From positions 1 to 33,052 of the forward strand of contig JAJRWM010000073.1 in NCBI GenBank assembly GCA_024276815.1: a stretch of DNA of 33,052 bases, in the 5' to 3' direction. A program made the translations under genes and the position numbers. The DNA is from a bacterium. GTDB taxonomy: Bacteria; JACRDZ01; JAJRWM01. The notes beneath the pieces are model-generated. The model ran no database searches. It saw only the letters and a list, made by a program, of their open reading frames with translations, and was not told where the DNA came from. Below are positions 18,929-27,675 of the stretch, in pieces; within the stretch, counting starts at the first letter, position 1; every line of letters starts with the position of its first letter.

Positions 18929-19270
18929 AAATAAATTTATTACCCAGGTTATTTGTGATTATCTTAGCTGTTAACGGTCATAAAAGCAAGTGAAAATCTT
19001 TAGTGAAGTGGAAAAGGGAAGGAACATCGTACCCCCCTGGTGAACTCAAGGTGAAGGTGAACAGAGTCGTTCTAAAAAACTGTACGTTTGAAAAAAGGGT
19101 TGCCCCCGCGAATTGGGAAAACCAAAACCGCGAGCGGGCTTTTTAGACTTCGCAGAAAAACAGTTCGTCGATAAACAGGCCAAAACCGCCCCGCGCGCGG
19201 GTTTTCGCTTTCTGATTTTTAATGTCTTAATTGGAGTTTGCCTGTTGCCCTGGCCTGGCGAACTCGGAGC

Positions 19271-19298
19271 TTGACAAAGCAGAAAAAATAACTATAAT
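19271..19298 (+). promoter_or_regulatory. Sigma70-like promoter of the ffh operon
   Basis: TTGACA 19271-19276, 16 bp spacer, TATAAT 19293-19298. Confidence 0.7.
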
Positions 19299-19355
19299 AT
19301 TGTGACATTCTTTTCAAGGGAATGCTTAACCGCTAAAAACTGTAAGGAAACGTTG

Positions 19356-20666
19356 ATGTTCAACCGTCTGGGCGACAAACTGCAGCATGTTTTTAAGAAA
19401 TTGAAGGGCGAGGGCGCCCTGACCGAGAAAAATGTCGTGGACGCGTTGCGGGAAGTGCGGCTGGCTCTGCTGGAAGCTGATGTCAACTTCCAGGTGGTCA
19501 AGGAGTTTATCGCCCGGGTCAAGGAAAAAGCTATTGGCCAGGAGGTTTTACGCAGCATCTCCCCCGGTCAGCAGATCGTTAAAGTAGTTCACGATGAGTT
19601 GGTCGTGACCCTGGGGCGGAAAACGTCGGAAATTTCACTAACACCGCCTATGACCAGGATTTTGGTCTGCGGCTTGCAAGGCTCGGGTAAAACCACTACG
19701 GTCGCCAAGCTGGCCCGGAAACTGAAAAGTGAAAATCCGCTGCTGGTTGCCGGCGACATTTACCGGCCGGCGGCGGTTACCCAGCTAAAAGTGCTGGGGA
19801 AACAACTGGATATCCCGGTTTTTCATGAACCGGATGCAAAGCCGGAAAAAATGATCCGCTCAGCGGTCGGAATGGCCCGGGATAACGGCCACAAACTGAT
19901 AATTATGGATACTGCCGGCCGGTTGCACGTTGACCCGGATATGATGGCCGAACTGACCAGGGTGAAAGAGGCTTTCAAGCCCACTGAAACCCTGTTGGTC
20001 GCCGACGCCATGACCGGCCAGGACGCGGTGAGGATTGCCGTCGAATTTGATAAACTGCTGGATGTTGACGGAATTATCCTGACCAAACTTGATGGCGACG
20101 CCCGGGGCGGAGCCGCCCTTTCAATGAGAATAGTGACCGGCAAACCGATAAAAATGATCGGCGTCGGGGAAAAAATAACCGACCTTGAGGTGTTCCATCC
20201 CGATCGGATCGCTTCCCGAATCCTCGATATGGGCGACGTGCTGACCCTGGTGGAGAAGGCCGCGGAATCGCTCGATCAGGAACAAGCTTTTAAAATGCGG
20301 GAAAAAATGCTCAAAAATAATTTCACTTTTGAGGATTTTCTGGAGCAGTTGAAGCAGATTAAAAAGCTCGGTCCGCTGGAGCAGGTCATGGGCATGATCC
20401 CGGGAATGAATAAAATGCCCAAGGTGGATGAGAAGGAACTGGTTAAGGTCGAGGCCATAATCAATTCCATGACCCGGCAGGAAAGGCTGCGTCCCAAAAT
20501 AATCAACGGCAGCCGCCGTAAACGGATCGCCAAAGGCAGCGGCACCAAGGTCAACGATGTCAACAAGCTCCTGAACCAGTTTGTCATGGTGCGGAAAATG
20601 ATGAAAAAATTCTCGAAATTTGGCCTGGGAAAAGGAATACCGAATTTACGAGGTTTTGGTATATAA
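19356..20666 (+). CDS. ffh: Signal recognition particle protein Ffh
   Basis: MFNRLGDKLQHVFKKLKGEGALTEKNV; GLQGSGKTTTVAKLA; DTAGRLHVD; TKLDGDARGGAALS; M domain. The ORF-track start at 19302 is probably too early. Confidence 0.97.
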   Translation: MFNRLGDKLQHVFKKLKGEGALTEKNVVDALREVRLALLEADVNFQVVKEFIARVKEKAIGQEVLRSISPGQQIVKVVHDELVVTLGRKTSEISLTPPMTRILVCGLQGSGKTTTVAKLARKLKSENPLLVAGDIYRPAAVTQLKVLGKQLDIPVFHEPDAKPEKMIRSAVGMARDNGHKLIIMDTAGRLHVDPDMMAELTRVKEAFKPTETLLVADAMTGQDAVRIAVEFDKLLDVDGIILTKLDGDARGGAALSMRIVTGKPIKMIGVGEKITDLEVFHPDRIASRILDMGDVLTLVEKAAESLDQEQAFKMREKMLKNNFTFEDFLEQLKQIKKLGPLEQVMGMIPGMNKMPKVDEKELVKVEAIINSMTRQERLRPKIINGSRRKRIAKGSGTKVNDVNKLLNQFVMVRKMMKKFSKFGLGKGIPNLRGFGI

Positions 20667-20714
20667 TGAACCTGACCCCGCCAGCCTGGCTGCGAGGTCT
20701 GCCGGCTACATAAT
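20665..20714. repeat. Dispersed AATGAACCTG hairpin repeat, copy 2
   Basis: AATGAACCTGACCCCGCCAGCCTGGCTGCGAGGTCTGCCGGCTACATAAT; begins within the ffh TAA stop codon (20664-20666). Confidence 0.65.
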
Positions 20715-20754
20715 CAAGTCGTATTAATTTAAACCTGTTAAGGAGGTGATGTGA

Positions 20755-20997
20755 ATGTCAGTATCGTTAAGATTAGCTCGTCATGGCAGCAAAAAACGTC
20801 CTTTTTATCGGATAGTAGCCGCGGACTCTTCCAAACCGCGCGATGGCCGGTTCCTGGAAATTGTCGGGACCTATAATCCCATCAAAGAGAACATCGAGGT
20901 CGCCATCGACAAAGAGCGGGCGTTGTACTGGATCAATAACGGCGCCAGGGTATCTGATACCGTGAAGAGCCTGCTGGTTAAGCAGGGTATAATTTAG
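20755..20997 (+). CDS. rpsP: 30S ribosomal protein S16
   Basis: [42 protein letters not shown]; strong Shine-Dalgarno AAGGAGGTG. Confidence 0.98.
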   Translation: MSVSLRLARHGSKKRPFYRIVAADSSKPRDGRFLEIVGTYNPIKENIEVAIDKERALYWINNGARVSDTVKSLLVKQGII

Positions 20998-21056
20998 ATC
21001 TTCCCGCTTGCGGATAAACACTCGGAAAAAGATGACGGTAAGAAAGGTTTTTTGCT

Positions 21057-21287
21057 ATGAAAGATTTGATTGTTACAATTGTTAAGGCTTTGGTTGACAA
21101 CCCTGATCAGGTGGAAGTGGAAGTTGTGCCTGAAGAGGGGATCGACCGGTACGAACTGAAGGTCGCCCAGGAAGACTTAGGCAAGGTTATCGGCAAGCAG
21201 GGACGTACCGCCCAGGCAATGCGCACGCTGTTAACAGTCAGCAGTATGAAAAATGGTAAAAAAGCAACCCTGAAAATTCTGGAGTAA
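21057..21287 (+). CDS. khpA: KH-domain RNA-binding protein
   Basis: 76 aa; LGKVIGKQGRTAQAMRTLL; position between rpsP and rimM. Confidence 0.93.
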   Translation: MKDLIVTIVKALVDNPDQVEVEVVPEEGIDRYELKVAQEDLGKVIGKQGRTAQAMRTLLTVSSMKNGKKATLKILE

Positions 21288-21805
21288 TGGACGATTTAGT
21301 TGTAATCGGCAAGATTAAAGGAATTCATGGACAAAGCGGGGCGGTTCGGGTGATCCCCTTAACCGATTTCCCTGAGCGTTTTAAAGGTCTTGCGCGGATT
21401 TTTCTTACTAACGATGATTCCTTGCTGGGCGACCCCTATCAGATTGAGAGAGTCGCCTACAAGCCAAAATTCATCTCGGTCAAGCTGGCTCATATTAACA
21501 GCGCGAAACAGGCCTGGGAGCTAAATAATTTACAGGTTGTCCTGCCCATAGCTGAAAGGATGCCGCTGGATGAAGGCTCCTATTACGTCAGCGATCTGGT
21601 CGGTTTGCGGGCCGTGGACCGGGAAGGTAAGCGCCTGGGCGTTCTGACCGACGTCATTGAAACGGGCGCGCATTCCGTTTACCTGATTGAAGACGAGGGG
21701 CGGGAAATCTTGCTCCCGGCGTTAAAGGAGACGATCATTGAGGTGAATTTGGCCGACGGGGTGATCAAGGTCTCACCTTGGGAATACGCTGATGATGAAG
21801 ATTGA
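21287..21805 (+). CDS. rimM: 16S rRNA processing protein RimM
   Basis: 172 aa; [28 protein letters not shown]; operon position. Confidence 0.95.
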   Translation: MDDLVVIGKIKGIHGQSGAVRVIPLTDFPERFKGLARIFLTNDDSLLGDPYQIERVAYKPKFISVKLAHINSAKQAWELNNLQVVLPIAERMPLDEGSYYVSDLVGLRAVDREGKRLGVLTDVIETGAHSVYLIEDEGREILLPALKETIIEVNLADGVIKVSPWEYADDED

Positions 21806-22415
21806 TATTCTCACGCTTTTCCCGGGGATGTTCAAAGGACCGTTTGAGGAGAGCATCATCAAGCGGGCTGTCGAAAACGGTATTTTAGATATTCGCATTC
21901 ATAATTTCAGGGAGTTCGCGCCCGGCCGCCATCACCATGTTGACGATTATTCATATGGCGGCGGTGAAGGTATGGTACTTAAGTGCGAACCGGTATTTAA
22001 CGCTGTGGAGGCGCTCAAAGAACCAGGTCAGAAGTTAATATTCTTAACTCCCCAGGGCCGGAAATTCAACCAGGCTGTCGCCGGGGAACTGGCGGCGGAG
22101 AAAAGCTTGATGTTCTTTTGCGGCCACTACGAAGGCTTTGATGAACGGCTGCGGGAAGCTCTGGCTGACGATGAGATTTCCATTGGCGATTACGTTTTAA
22201 CGGGCGGCGAGTTGCCGGCCATGGTTATTGTGGACGCTTTGGCCCGGCGGTTACCGGGAGTCCTGGGTAGCGCGGCGGCGGCTCATGAGGATTCCTTCAG
22301 CGAGGGCTTGCTGGAATATCCTCATTACACTCGTCCGGCTGATTTTCGGGGACTGAAAGTCCCGGAAGTCCTGTTGAACGGCAACCACGCCGAGATAAGA
22401 CGCTGGCGGCTGTAG
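21792..22415 (+). CDS. trmD: tRNA (guanine-N1)-methyltransferase, truncated by in-frame TAG
   Basis: [25 protein letters not shown]...[14 protein letters not shown]...[10 protein letters not shown]; the frame continues RSKERTLKRRPDLIKDGDET* to 22478. Confidence 0.95.
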   Translation: MMKIDILTLFPGMFKGPFEESIIKRAVENGILDIRIHNFREFAPGRHHHVDDYSYGGGEGMVLKCEPVFNAVEALKEPGQKLIFLTPQGRKFNQAVAGELAAEKSLMFFCGHYEGFDERLREALADDEISIGDYVLTGGELPAMVIVDALARRLPGVLGSAAAAHEDSFSEGLLEYPHYTRPADFRGLKVPEVLLNGNHAEIRRWRL

Positions 22416-22474
22416 CGGAGTAAGGAGCGCACGCTGAAACGCCGTCCCGACCTGATTAAGGACGGAGATGAAAC

Positions 22475-23041
22475 TTGAGCGCGCCGCTTTACATTGCTTT
22501 ACTCCACTACCCGGTTTATAACAGGAACGGCGAGGTCGTCGTCACCTCGGTCGCTAATTTTGATATTCATGACGTTGCCCGCTGCGCCCGCACCTATGGC
22601 GTCAAGGCGTATTATATAATCAACCCGGTGGAGTCCCAGCGGTACCTGGCGCAAAGAATCATGGCTCACTGGCAGAGCGGGCCGGGGGCTGAATACAACA
22701 AGTCGCGTAAGGAAGCCTTCAGCATTGTCCGTTTCGCTGATTCGCTGGAGGACACTTGCGGGGCGATTGAAGCGGTGGAAGGCAAGGCTCCGGAGCTGAT
22801 GATTACCGACGCTAAAAAGTGGTCGGACAACACCAGTTATCAGGAAGCCAGGGAACTGCTCTCGGATGAGGAGCAACCCTATTTGCTGTTATTCGGCACC
22901 GGCTGGGGGCTGACCAAGGAAATTATTGAGCGGGCGGATTACAAGCTCTCGCCCATTTTGGGTCAGGATGAATATAATCACTTGTCAGTTCGCAGCGCTT
23001 TAGCTATAATTCTGGATCGGCTCATAGGGGTTGACCGTTAA
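22475..23041 (+). CDS. PF09936-type SAM-dependent RNA methyltransferase
   Basis: 188 aa, TTG start; SAPLYIALLHYPVYNRNGEVVVTSVANFDIHDVARCARTYGV; between trmD and rplS. Confidence 0.85.
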   Translation: MSAPLYIALLHYPVYNRNGEVVVTSVANFDIHDVARCARTYGVKAYYIINPVESQRYLAQRIMAHWQSGPGAEYNKSRKEAFSIVRFADSLEDTCGAIEAVEGKAPELMITDAKKWSDNTSYQEARELLSDEEQPYLLLFGTGWGLTKEIIERADYKLSPILGQDEYNHLSVRSALAIILDRLIGVDR

Positions 23042-23078
23042 GATAATATTATAGAAATCAAGCACCAAGGAGATAGAA

Positions 23079-23429
23079 ATGCGTAATCCGATTATTCAGG
23101 AAATTGAAAAGGAGTTTACGACCAGGGAAGTGCCTGATTTCATTCCCGGCGATACTGTCCGGGTAAGCGTCCGGATTATCGAGGGCACCCGGGAGAGGAT
23201 CCAGGATTTTGAGGGAGTTGTTCTGGCTCGTAATAACGGCGGTGTTGACGAGAATTTTGTGGTTCGCAAAATCTCGGCCGGCATCGGGGTAGAGAGAACT
23301 TTTTGTTTCCACTCACCGAAGGTGGAGAAAATAAAAGTCGTTCGTCGCGGCCGGGTACGCCGGGCCAAGTTATATTATCTGAGGGAGCGTTCCGGCAAGG
23401 GAGCGCGGATCAGGGAACGCAAATATTAA
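23079..23429 (+). CDS. rplS: 50S ribosomal protein L19
   Basis: [49 protein letters not shown]...[26 protein letters not shown]. Confidence 0.98.
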   Translation: MRNPIIQEIEKEFTTREVPDFIPGDTVRVSVRIIEGTRERIQDFEGVVLARNNGGVDENFVVRKISAGIGVERTFCFHSPKVEKIKVVRRGRVRRAKLYYLRERSGKGARIRERKY

Positions 23430-24033
23430 GAACTGGTGTCGATTATTTAAAAGCGAACAGGAATACCTTCGGCGTGGTTACCAGTCGGTTTGCGGTATTG
23501 ACGAAGCGGGTCGGGGACCTTTGGCCGGCCCGGTGGTAGCCGCCGCGGTAATCATTGATTCTTGTGTCGTTGTCGAGGGTGTTAATGATTCAAAAGCGCT
23601 GAGGGAGCGGGAGCGGGATATCCTCTTTGAGGCCATTTACGAGAAGGCTGTTTCCGTCGGGGTCGGCGTTTCCGATCACGCTGAAATTGATTCGATAAAT
23701 ATTCTTCAGGCCACTTTTCTCGCCATGCGCCGCGCGGTGGAAAACCTTTTCGTCAAGCCGCAGTTTATCCTGGTAGACGGTAAAATGACCATTCCCGGGC
23801 TGGATTATCCGCAAGAAGCGGTTGTCCGGGGAGACCAAAGTTGCGCTTCCATAGCCGCCGCCTCAATCATCGCCAAGGTCACTCGCGACCGGTTAATGAA
23901 AGAATACCACGAGGAATATCCCGGTTACGGTTTTGACAGACACAAGGGCTATCCCACCAAAGCTCACATCAACGCCATCCGGCGGCACGGCCCCTGTTCC
24001 ATCCATCGAATGACCTTCAACAAAGTGCGGTAA
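23425..24033 (+). CDS. rnhB: Ribonuclease HII (start codon uncertain; possible ATT at 23425 or a frameshift)
   Basis: In-frame [34 protein letters not shown]...; the ORF-track start TTG 23521 would remove the catalytic DEAGRG motif. Confidence 0.85.
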   Translation: MKNWCRLFKSEQEYLRRGYQSVCGIDEAGRGPLAGPVVAAAVIIDSCVVVEGVNDSKALRERERDILFEAIYEKAVSVGVGVSDHAEIDSINILQATFLAMRRAVENLFVKPQFILVDGKMTIPGLDYPQEAVVRGDQSCASIAAASIIAKVTRDRLMKEYHEEYPGYGFDRHKGYPTKAHINAIRRHGPCSIHRMTFNKVR

Positions 24034-24068
24034 CAGCTTGTCGCATTTTTATTGACAAGCGCTATATT

Positions 24069-24166
24069 AAAGTTTCTGGGAAAGGTGCCGGGAAGAAGCA
24101 GGCTGCTTCACCCAATTGCCTTCGGCGAAAAGCAGGGTTCCCAAGGTTCTTCTGCCCTGCAGATGT
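24069..24166. repeat. Dispersed ~100-bp intergenic repeat, copy B
   Basis: aaagtttctgggaaaggtgccgggaagaagcaggctgcttcacccaattgccttcggcg...ccaaggttctt; matches 15390-15494. Confidence 0.75.
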
Positions 24167-24175
24167 CTATATCCT

Positions 24176-25132
24176 CTAAAAAATTAAATATAAATAACCG
24201 AACAGCGGCGCGGAGATGAGGCTGATCGCGAAATAGAGCCAGAAGAGTTTTTTGCTGGTCATGGCCCCCAGGGCGGTCAGGGCCGGGATGCTGGTTACCG
24301 GGCCGGCAATTAAAAAGGCCAGGGCGGCTCCTTTATTCAGCCCCATATCCAGCAAACCGTGCAGGATTGGCACCGCGGCGACCTGGTGGGTTGGCAGCGG
24401 TATCCCCAGGATGGTCATCAGCAGGACTGAGCGCATTCCCGGTTTACCGGCCAGTTGGCTAACCAGGTTAATCGGCACCAGGGTGACTATGACCGCTTCG
24501 ATTATAGTGGCCAGCAAGATAAACTTGCCCATGAAGATGAACAACTCTTTGAAGCGGTCCCAGAAGAACTTTATCTTATTGTCGGCTAATTTGATGCCGC
24601 CGCTTTGACCTTTGTGCCGTAACGCCAGGGAAGTGCTGACGGCGCAGGGCTTCTCGGTCGCTGCCGTATGGCTGAACCCGGCGTCGCTGCCGGCGATAAT
24701 CTTTTTCCTGGTTAGATACAGGGTGATAAAGCCGGTCATTACGCCAAGGGTTAAGGCCGAACCCAGTTTCCAGAGCGCCAGTTCCCAGCCCAGGTCCGCG
24801 CCGGTCAGCCAGAGAGCGGCCGGACTCATTATGGGCGAGGTGATAAGCAGCGCCATTATGGGCGCGGCCGGGATACCCGCTTCGAACAGGGACAAGACTA
24901 CCGGCAGGATGCCGCAGGAGCACAGCGGACTGATTAACCCGGCCGCCGTGGCCAGAAAAATAGTCAGCACCTCGTTTTTACTGAAGACCCGGTACATCTT
25001 TTTATCCAGTTTGCAGGTCTTGATCAGGGCGGCCAAAGAGACTCCCAGCAGGAAGATCCAGCTAATATTCAGGAGATACTTGGCGGCGTAGCGAACTATC
25101 TCCCGGATAATCGGAACCAGGTTAGAAGGCAT
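24176..25132 (-). CDS. Permease, PF03773/ArsP-type
   Basis: MPSNLVPIIREIVRYAAKYLL...LISPLCSCGILPVVLSLFEAGIPAAPIMALLITSPIMSP; multiple TM segments. ORF-track N-terminal extension to 25402 lies in repeat DNA. Confidence 0.88.
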   Translation of the reverse strand: MPSNLVPIIREIVRYAAKYLLNISWIFLLGVSLAALIKTCKLDKKMYRVFSKNEVLTIFLATAAGLISPLCSCGILPVVLSLFEAGIPAAPIMALLITSPIMSPAALWLTGADLGWELALWKLGSALTLGVMTGFITLYLTRKKIIAGSDAGFSHTAATEKPCAVSTSLALRHKGQSGGIKLADNKIKFFWDRFKELFIFMGKFILLATIIEAVIVTLVPINLVSQLAGKPGMRSVLLMTILGIPLPTHQVAAVPILHGLLDMGLNKGAALAFLIAGPVTSIPALTALGAMTSKKLFWLYFAISLISAPLFGYLYLIF

Positions 25133-25407
25133 AATGATCAGAGACAAAAAGGAAAACCTCAGGGGACTCTTTTTCGAAAAAATACCGCCCCCTGAAACCC
25201 CCGCCAAAACTTTAAATGCTCTTCGGAGAAAACCTTGCATAAGTTTGAAATACACGCTAAAGCAAATTAAAACCTTATGTAAGGCGATGTGGGGGAACCT
25301 TTTTTTATTCCAAAAAAGAGTTCCCCCACGCCCCCTCCAAAAAATATAACTCTGCCTTCGGCAAAAATCTTGTATAAGCTTGAAATACGCTCTAAAAGGC
25401 ATAATGA
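25126..25407. repeat. Diverged tandem hairpin repeat flanked by AAGGCATAATGAT direct repeats
   Basis: AAGGCATAATGAT at 25126-25138 and 25395-25407; hairpin GTGGGGGAACCTTTTTTT...AAAAAAGAGTTCCCCCAC (25289-25329); CTTGCATAAGTTTGAAATACACGCTAAA / CTTGTATAAGCTTGAAATACGCTCTAAA inside. Confidence 0.65.
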
Positions 25408-26273
25408 TGGGGGCAGTCAGTAGTATACAGCCAGTGATATTTCTCGGTCATGCCCGGCGTCAGCCAGGGAGTGATCAGGAGCCGGGCCGTTTCAAAATCA
25501 ATCATACTCACCAACTTTTTGTCAGCGTTAATCGCCTGAATAATGGCTTTTTTACAGAGGTTCTCAATGTCCCAGCCGACAAAACCCTCGGTTAACTGAG
25601 CCAGCCTCCCGATGTTAACATCGGCGTCCAGGATCATGTCTTTGGTATAGATCTTCAACATTTCCAGCCGGTCGCCCGCTTCCGGCGGCGGTACGAATAC
25701 CTTGCGGTTAAAGCGGGTCTTTTCCTTGATCGCGGCGCCGTCAACACAGTCAAGACGGTAACTGCCGCCGACCAGCATCAGCCCCTCCAGCCCACCGGCG
25801 CTGTCGAGTTCCGCCAAAAACAGGTCAGCCAGCTCACGACTGCCCAGCACCGGCGGCTGCCCGCGGAAATTACCTTCTTCCCACTGGTAATCAGCGGCCG
25901 GACTCGGGCATAGCCATTCCACGTCAGAGATATACAAAACGCCGGGGCGGTTGGTTTTAGCGGCGGCGAAGGCGTTTTTCAACTCACGAGGTTTGCCCAG
26001 GATTTCCCGCCCGCTGACATACACGTAGTGAGCGCCGGCCGCCCTGGCCGCCGCTTCGGCGAGCATGGTAACACCGGTTCCCAGCGGGCCCCAGATCAAT
26101 ACTCCGGTGGGGATGGTCAATCCCATTTCCTGAACCTGGTTCGCTTTCTTCAAAGGTAGCGCGACCAACTCCTTGAGTTGCTCTTTCTGTTTTTCGTAAC
26201 CGCCGATATCATCCCACTCAAGCAGCGGGTCCCTGACCTCGTAATAGATACCTTCTCCCAATCGATTGTGCAT
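25392..26273 (-). CDS. CDC48/FtsH-like AAA protein with degenerate Walker A and B (pseudo-ATPase candidate)
   Basis: WDDIGGYEKQKEQLKELV; Walker A position GPLGTGVTML (Lys to Val); Walker B position VLYISDVEWL; RFNRKVFVPPPEAGDRLEMLKIYTKDM; GFVGWDIENLCKKA. Confidence 0.82.
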   Translation of the reverse strand: MHNRLGEGIYYEVRDPLLEWDDIGGYEKQKEQLKELVALPLKKANQVQEMGLTIPTGVLIWGPLGTGVTMLAEAAARAAGAHYVYVSGREILGKPRELKNAFAAAKTNRPGVLYISDVEWLCPSPAADYQWEEGNFRGQPPVLGSRELADLFLAELDSAGGLEGLMLVGGSYRLDCVDGAAIKEKTRFNRKVFVPPPEAGDRLEMLKIYTKDMILDADVNIGRLAQLTEGFVGWDIENLCKKAIIQAINADKKLVSMIDFETARLLITPWLTPGMTEKYHWLYTTDCPHHYAF

Positions 26274-26301
26274 TTAATCCCTTCCCGATAAATTTCAAAA
26301 G

Positions 26302-27564
26302 TTATTTGTGTTGTTCCCACCACGACAACCATTTATGATAATCATCAGCGAAATCCCGCCGGGTTATTTTTTTCAGGGCCATGGACGCGCCCAGCCGGGC
26401 ATAGGAATTTTTATCCCGCAAGGACCTGATTAACGACTCGATAGCCGGTTTGCCAATTTTTATCAATTCGCTCCATTTGCCGGCGGCAACATAAAAAGTG
26501 ACCTGTTCTTCCTGGTTGCTTGGTTGCCAGCCGATTTTATCCAGGGCTTTGGCGGCGTTAACCCGAACCTCGGCATGTTTGTCTTTAAGTAAGCTCTTTA
26601 ACGCCTTTACCGCCGGTTTTCCGATACCGATGAGCTTGCCCCATTTTTCGGTGGCGATCAGGTAATTGACCTGCTCTTCCTGACTGGCCGGCTTCCAGCC
26701 GATTTTATCCAGCGCCCAGGCAGTTTCCCGGCGTAACGACCTCTTTTCATCAATATCCATAAAGACTTCGACCAGCGGCTCAACCGCCCGTTTATCCTCC
26801 AGGTCCGCCAGGGCCCTGGCCGCTCCCGCCTTGACCTCCTGGTCGGTGTTTTTCAGAGCCGAGATCAACTGTTCAACCGCCGGCTCGCCTATTTTTTTCA
26901 GCTTATCCCAATCCTTGGCCGCGATTAAGGAGAGGATCTTTTCCGGCAACTCCGTCGAGTCCTCATCAATTTCTTTCAAGGCCCAGGCAGCGCCGACCCG
27001 TACCCGGGATTCGTGGTCTTTCAGCGTGATAATCAGCGGCCCCACAGCCCGGGTATCCTTAAGCTCGCCCAGCGCCCTGGCAGCGCTCAGCCGAACTTCC
27101 CAATTCTCATCACGCAACGCTTCTATCAGCGGTTCCACGACCCTCCTGTCATTTATTTTCCCCAGCGTCTCAGCGGCGCTGACCCGTACGGAAAGGTTGT
27201 AATCCCCCAAAGCCTTGATTAATGGCTCGACCGCCGGCACGCCGATCCGGGCAATGGCCAGTTTGAGATGTTTTTGCAGCCTTGAATACTCACTTTTGAG
27301 GGCGCTGACCAGCGACTCGACCGCTTTGGGATCGTTGAGCTTGTCCAGCGCGTTTTCCGTTCTTCGCAAAACAGCGGCATAGCTGTCCTTAAGCGCCTCG
27401 ATTAACGGCCCGACCGCCCTGGGGTCCTTGAGCTGTCCCAGCGCCTGAGCCGCTTCGATTTGAATGGTAGAGTTTTTTTTGTATTTTAAGGCTTTGATCA
27501 AACCGGCGATGTCTTTATTCGCTTTTAACTTTTCAATGTTTGGAGTGGTAAGAAATATCGCCAT
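26302..27564 (-). CDS. HEAT-repeat (PBS-lyase type) protein
   Basis: 420 aa; repeats such as RVVEPLIEALRDENWEVRLSAARALGELKDTRAVGPLI. Confidence 0.92.
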   Translation of the reverse strand: MAIFLTTPNIEKLKANKDIAGLIKALKYKKNSTIQIEAAQALGQLKDPRAVGPLIEALKDSYAAVLRRTENALDKLNDPKAVESLVSALKSEYSRLQKHLKLAIARIGVPAVEPLIKALGDYNLSVRVSAAETLGKINDRRVVEPLIEALRDENWEVRLSAARALGELKDTRAVGPLIITLKDHESRVRVGAAWALKEIDEDSTELPEKILSLIAAKDWDKLKKIGEPAVEQLISALKNTDQEVKAGAARALADLEDKRAVEPLVEVFMDIDEKRSLRRETAWALDKIGWKPASQEEQVNYLIATEKWGKLIGIGKPAVKALKSLLKDKHAEVRVNAAKALDKIGWQPSNQEEQVTFYVAAGKWSELIKIGKPAIESLIRSLRDKNSYARLGASMALKKITRRDFADDYHKWLSWWEQHK

Positions 27565-27675
27565 TTACTCTCTCTTACTTCCCGAAAAGGTATGCTCCGA
27601 GGTAAATCAATATGAAAATATTTTATCACCAAAGCCATTATTTATTGTCGGTTAACCGGGGTCAATGTTGGAGTA

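Noticed and set aside
25133-25402. N-terminal 90-aa extension of the permease ORF
   Set aside because: It translates the diverged hairpin repeats; the conserved protein begins at MPSNLVPII (25132).
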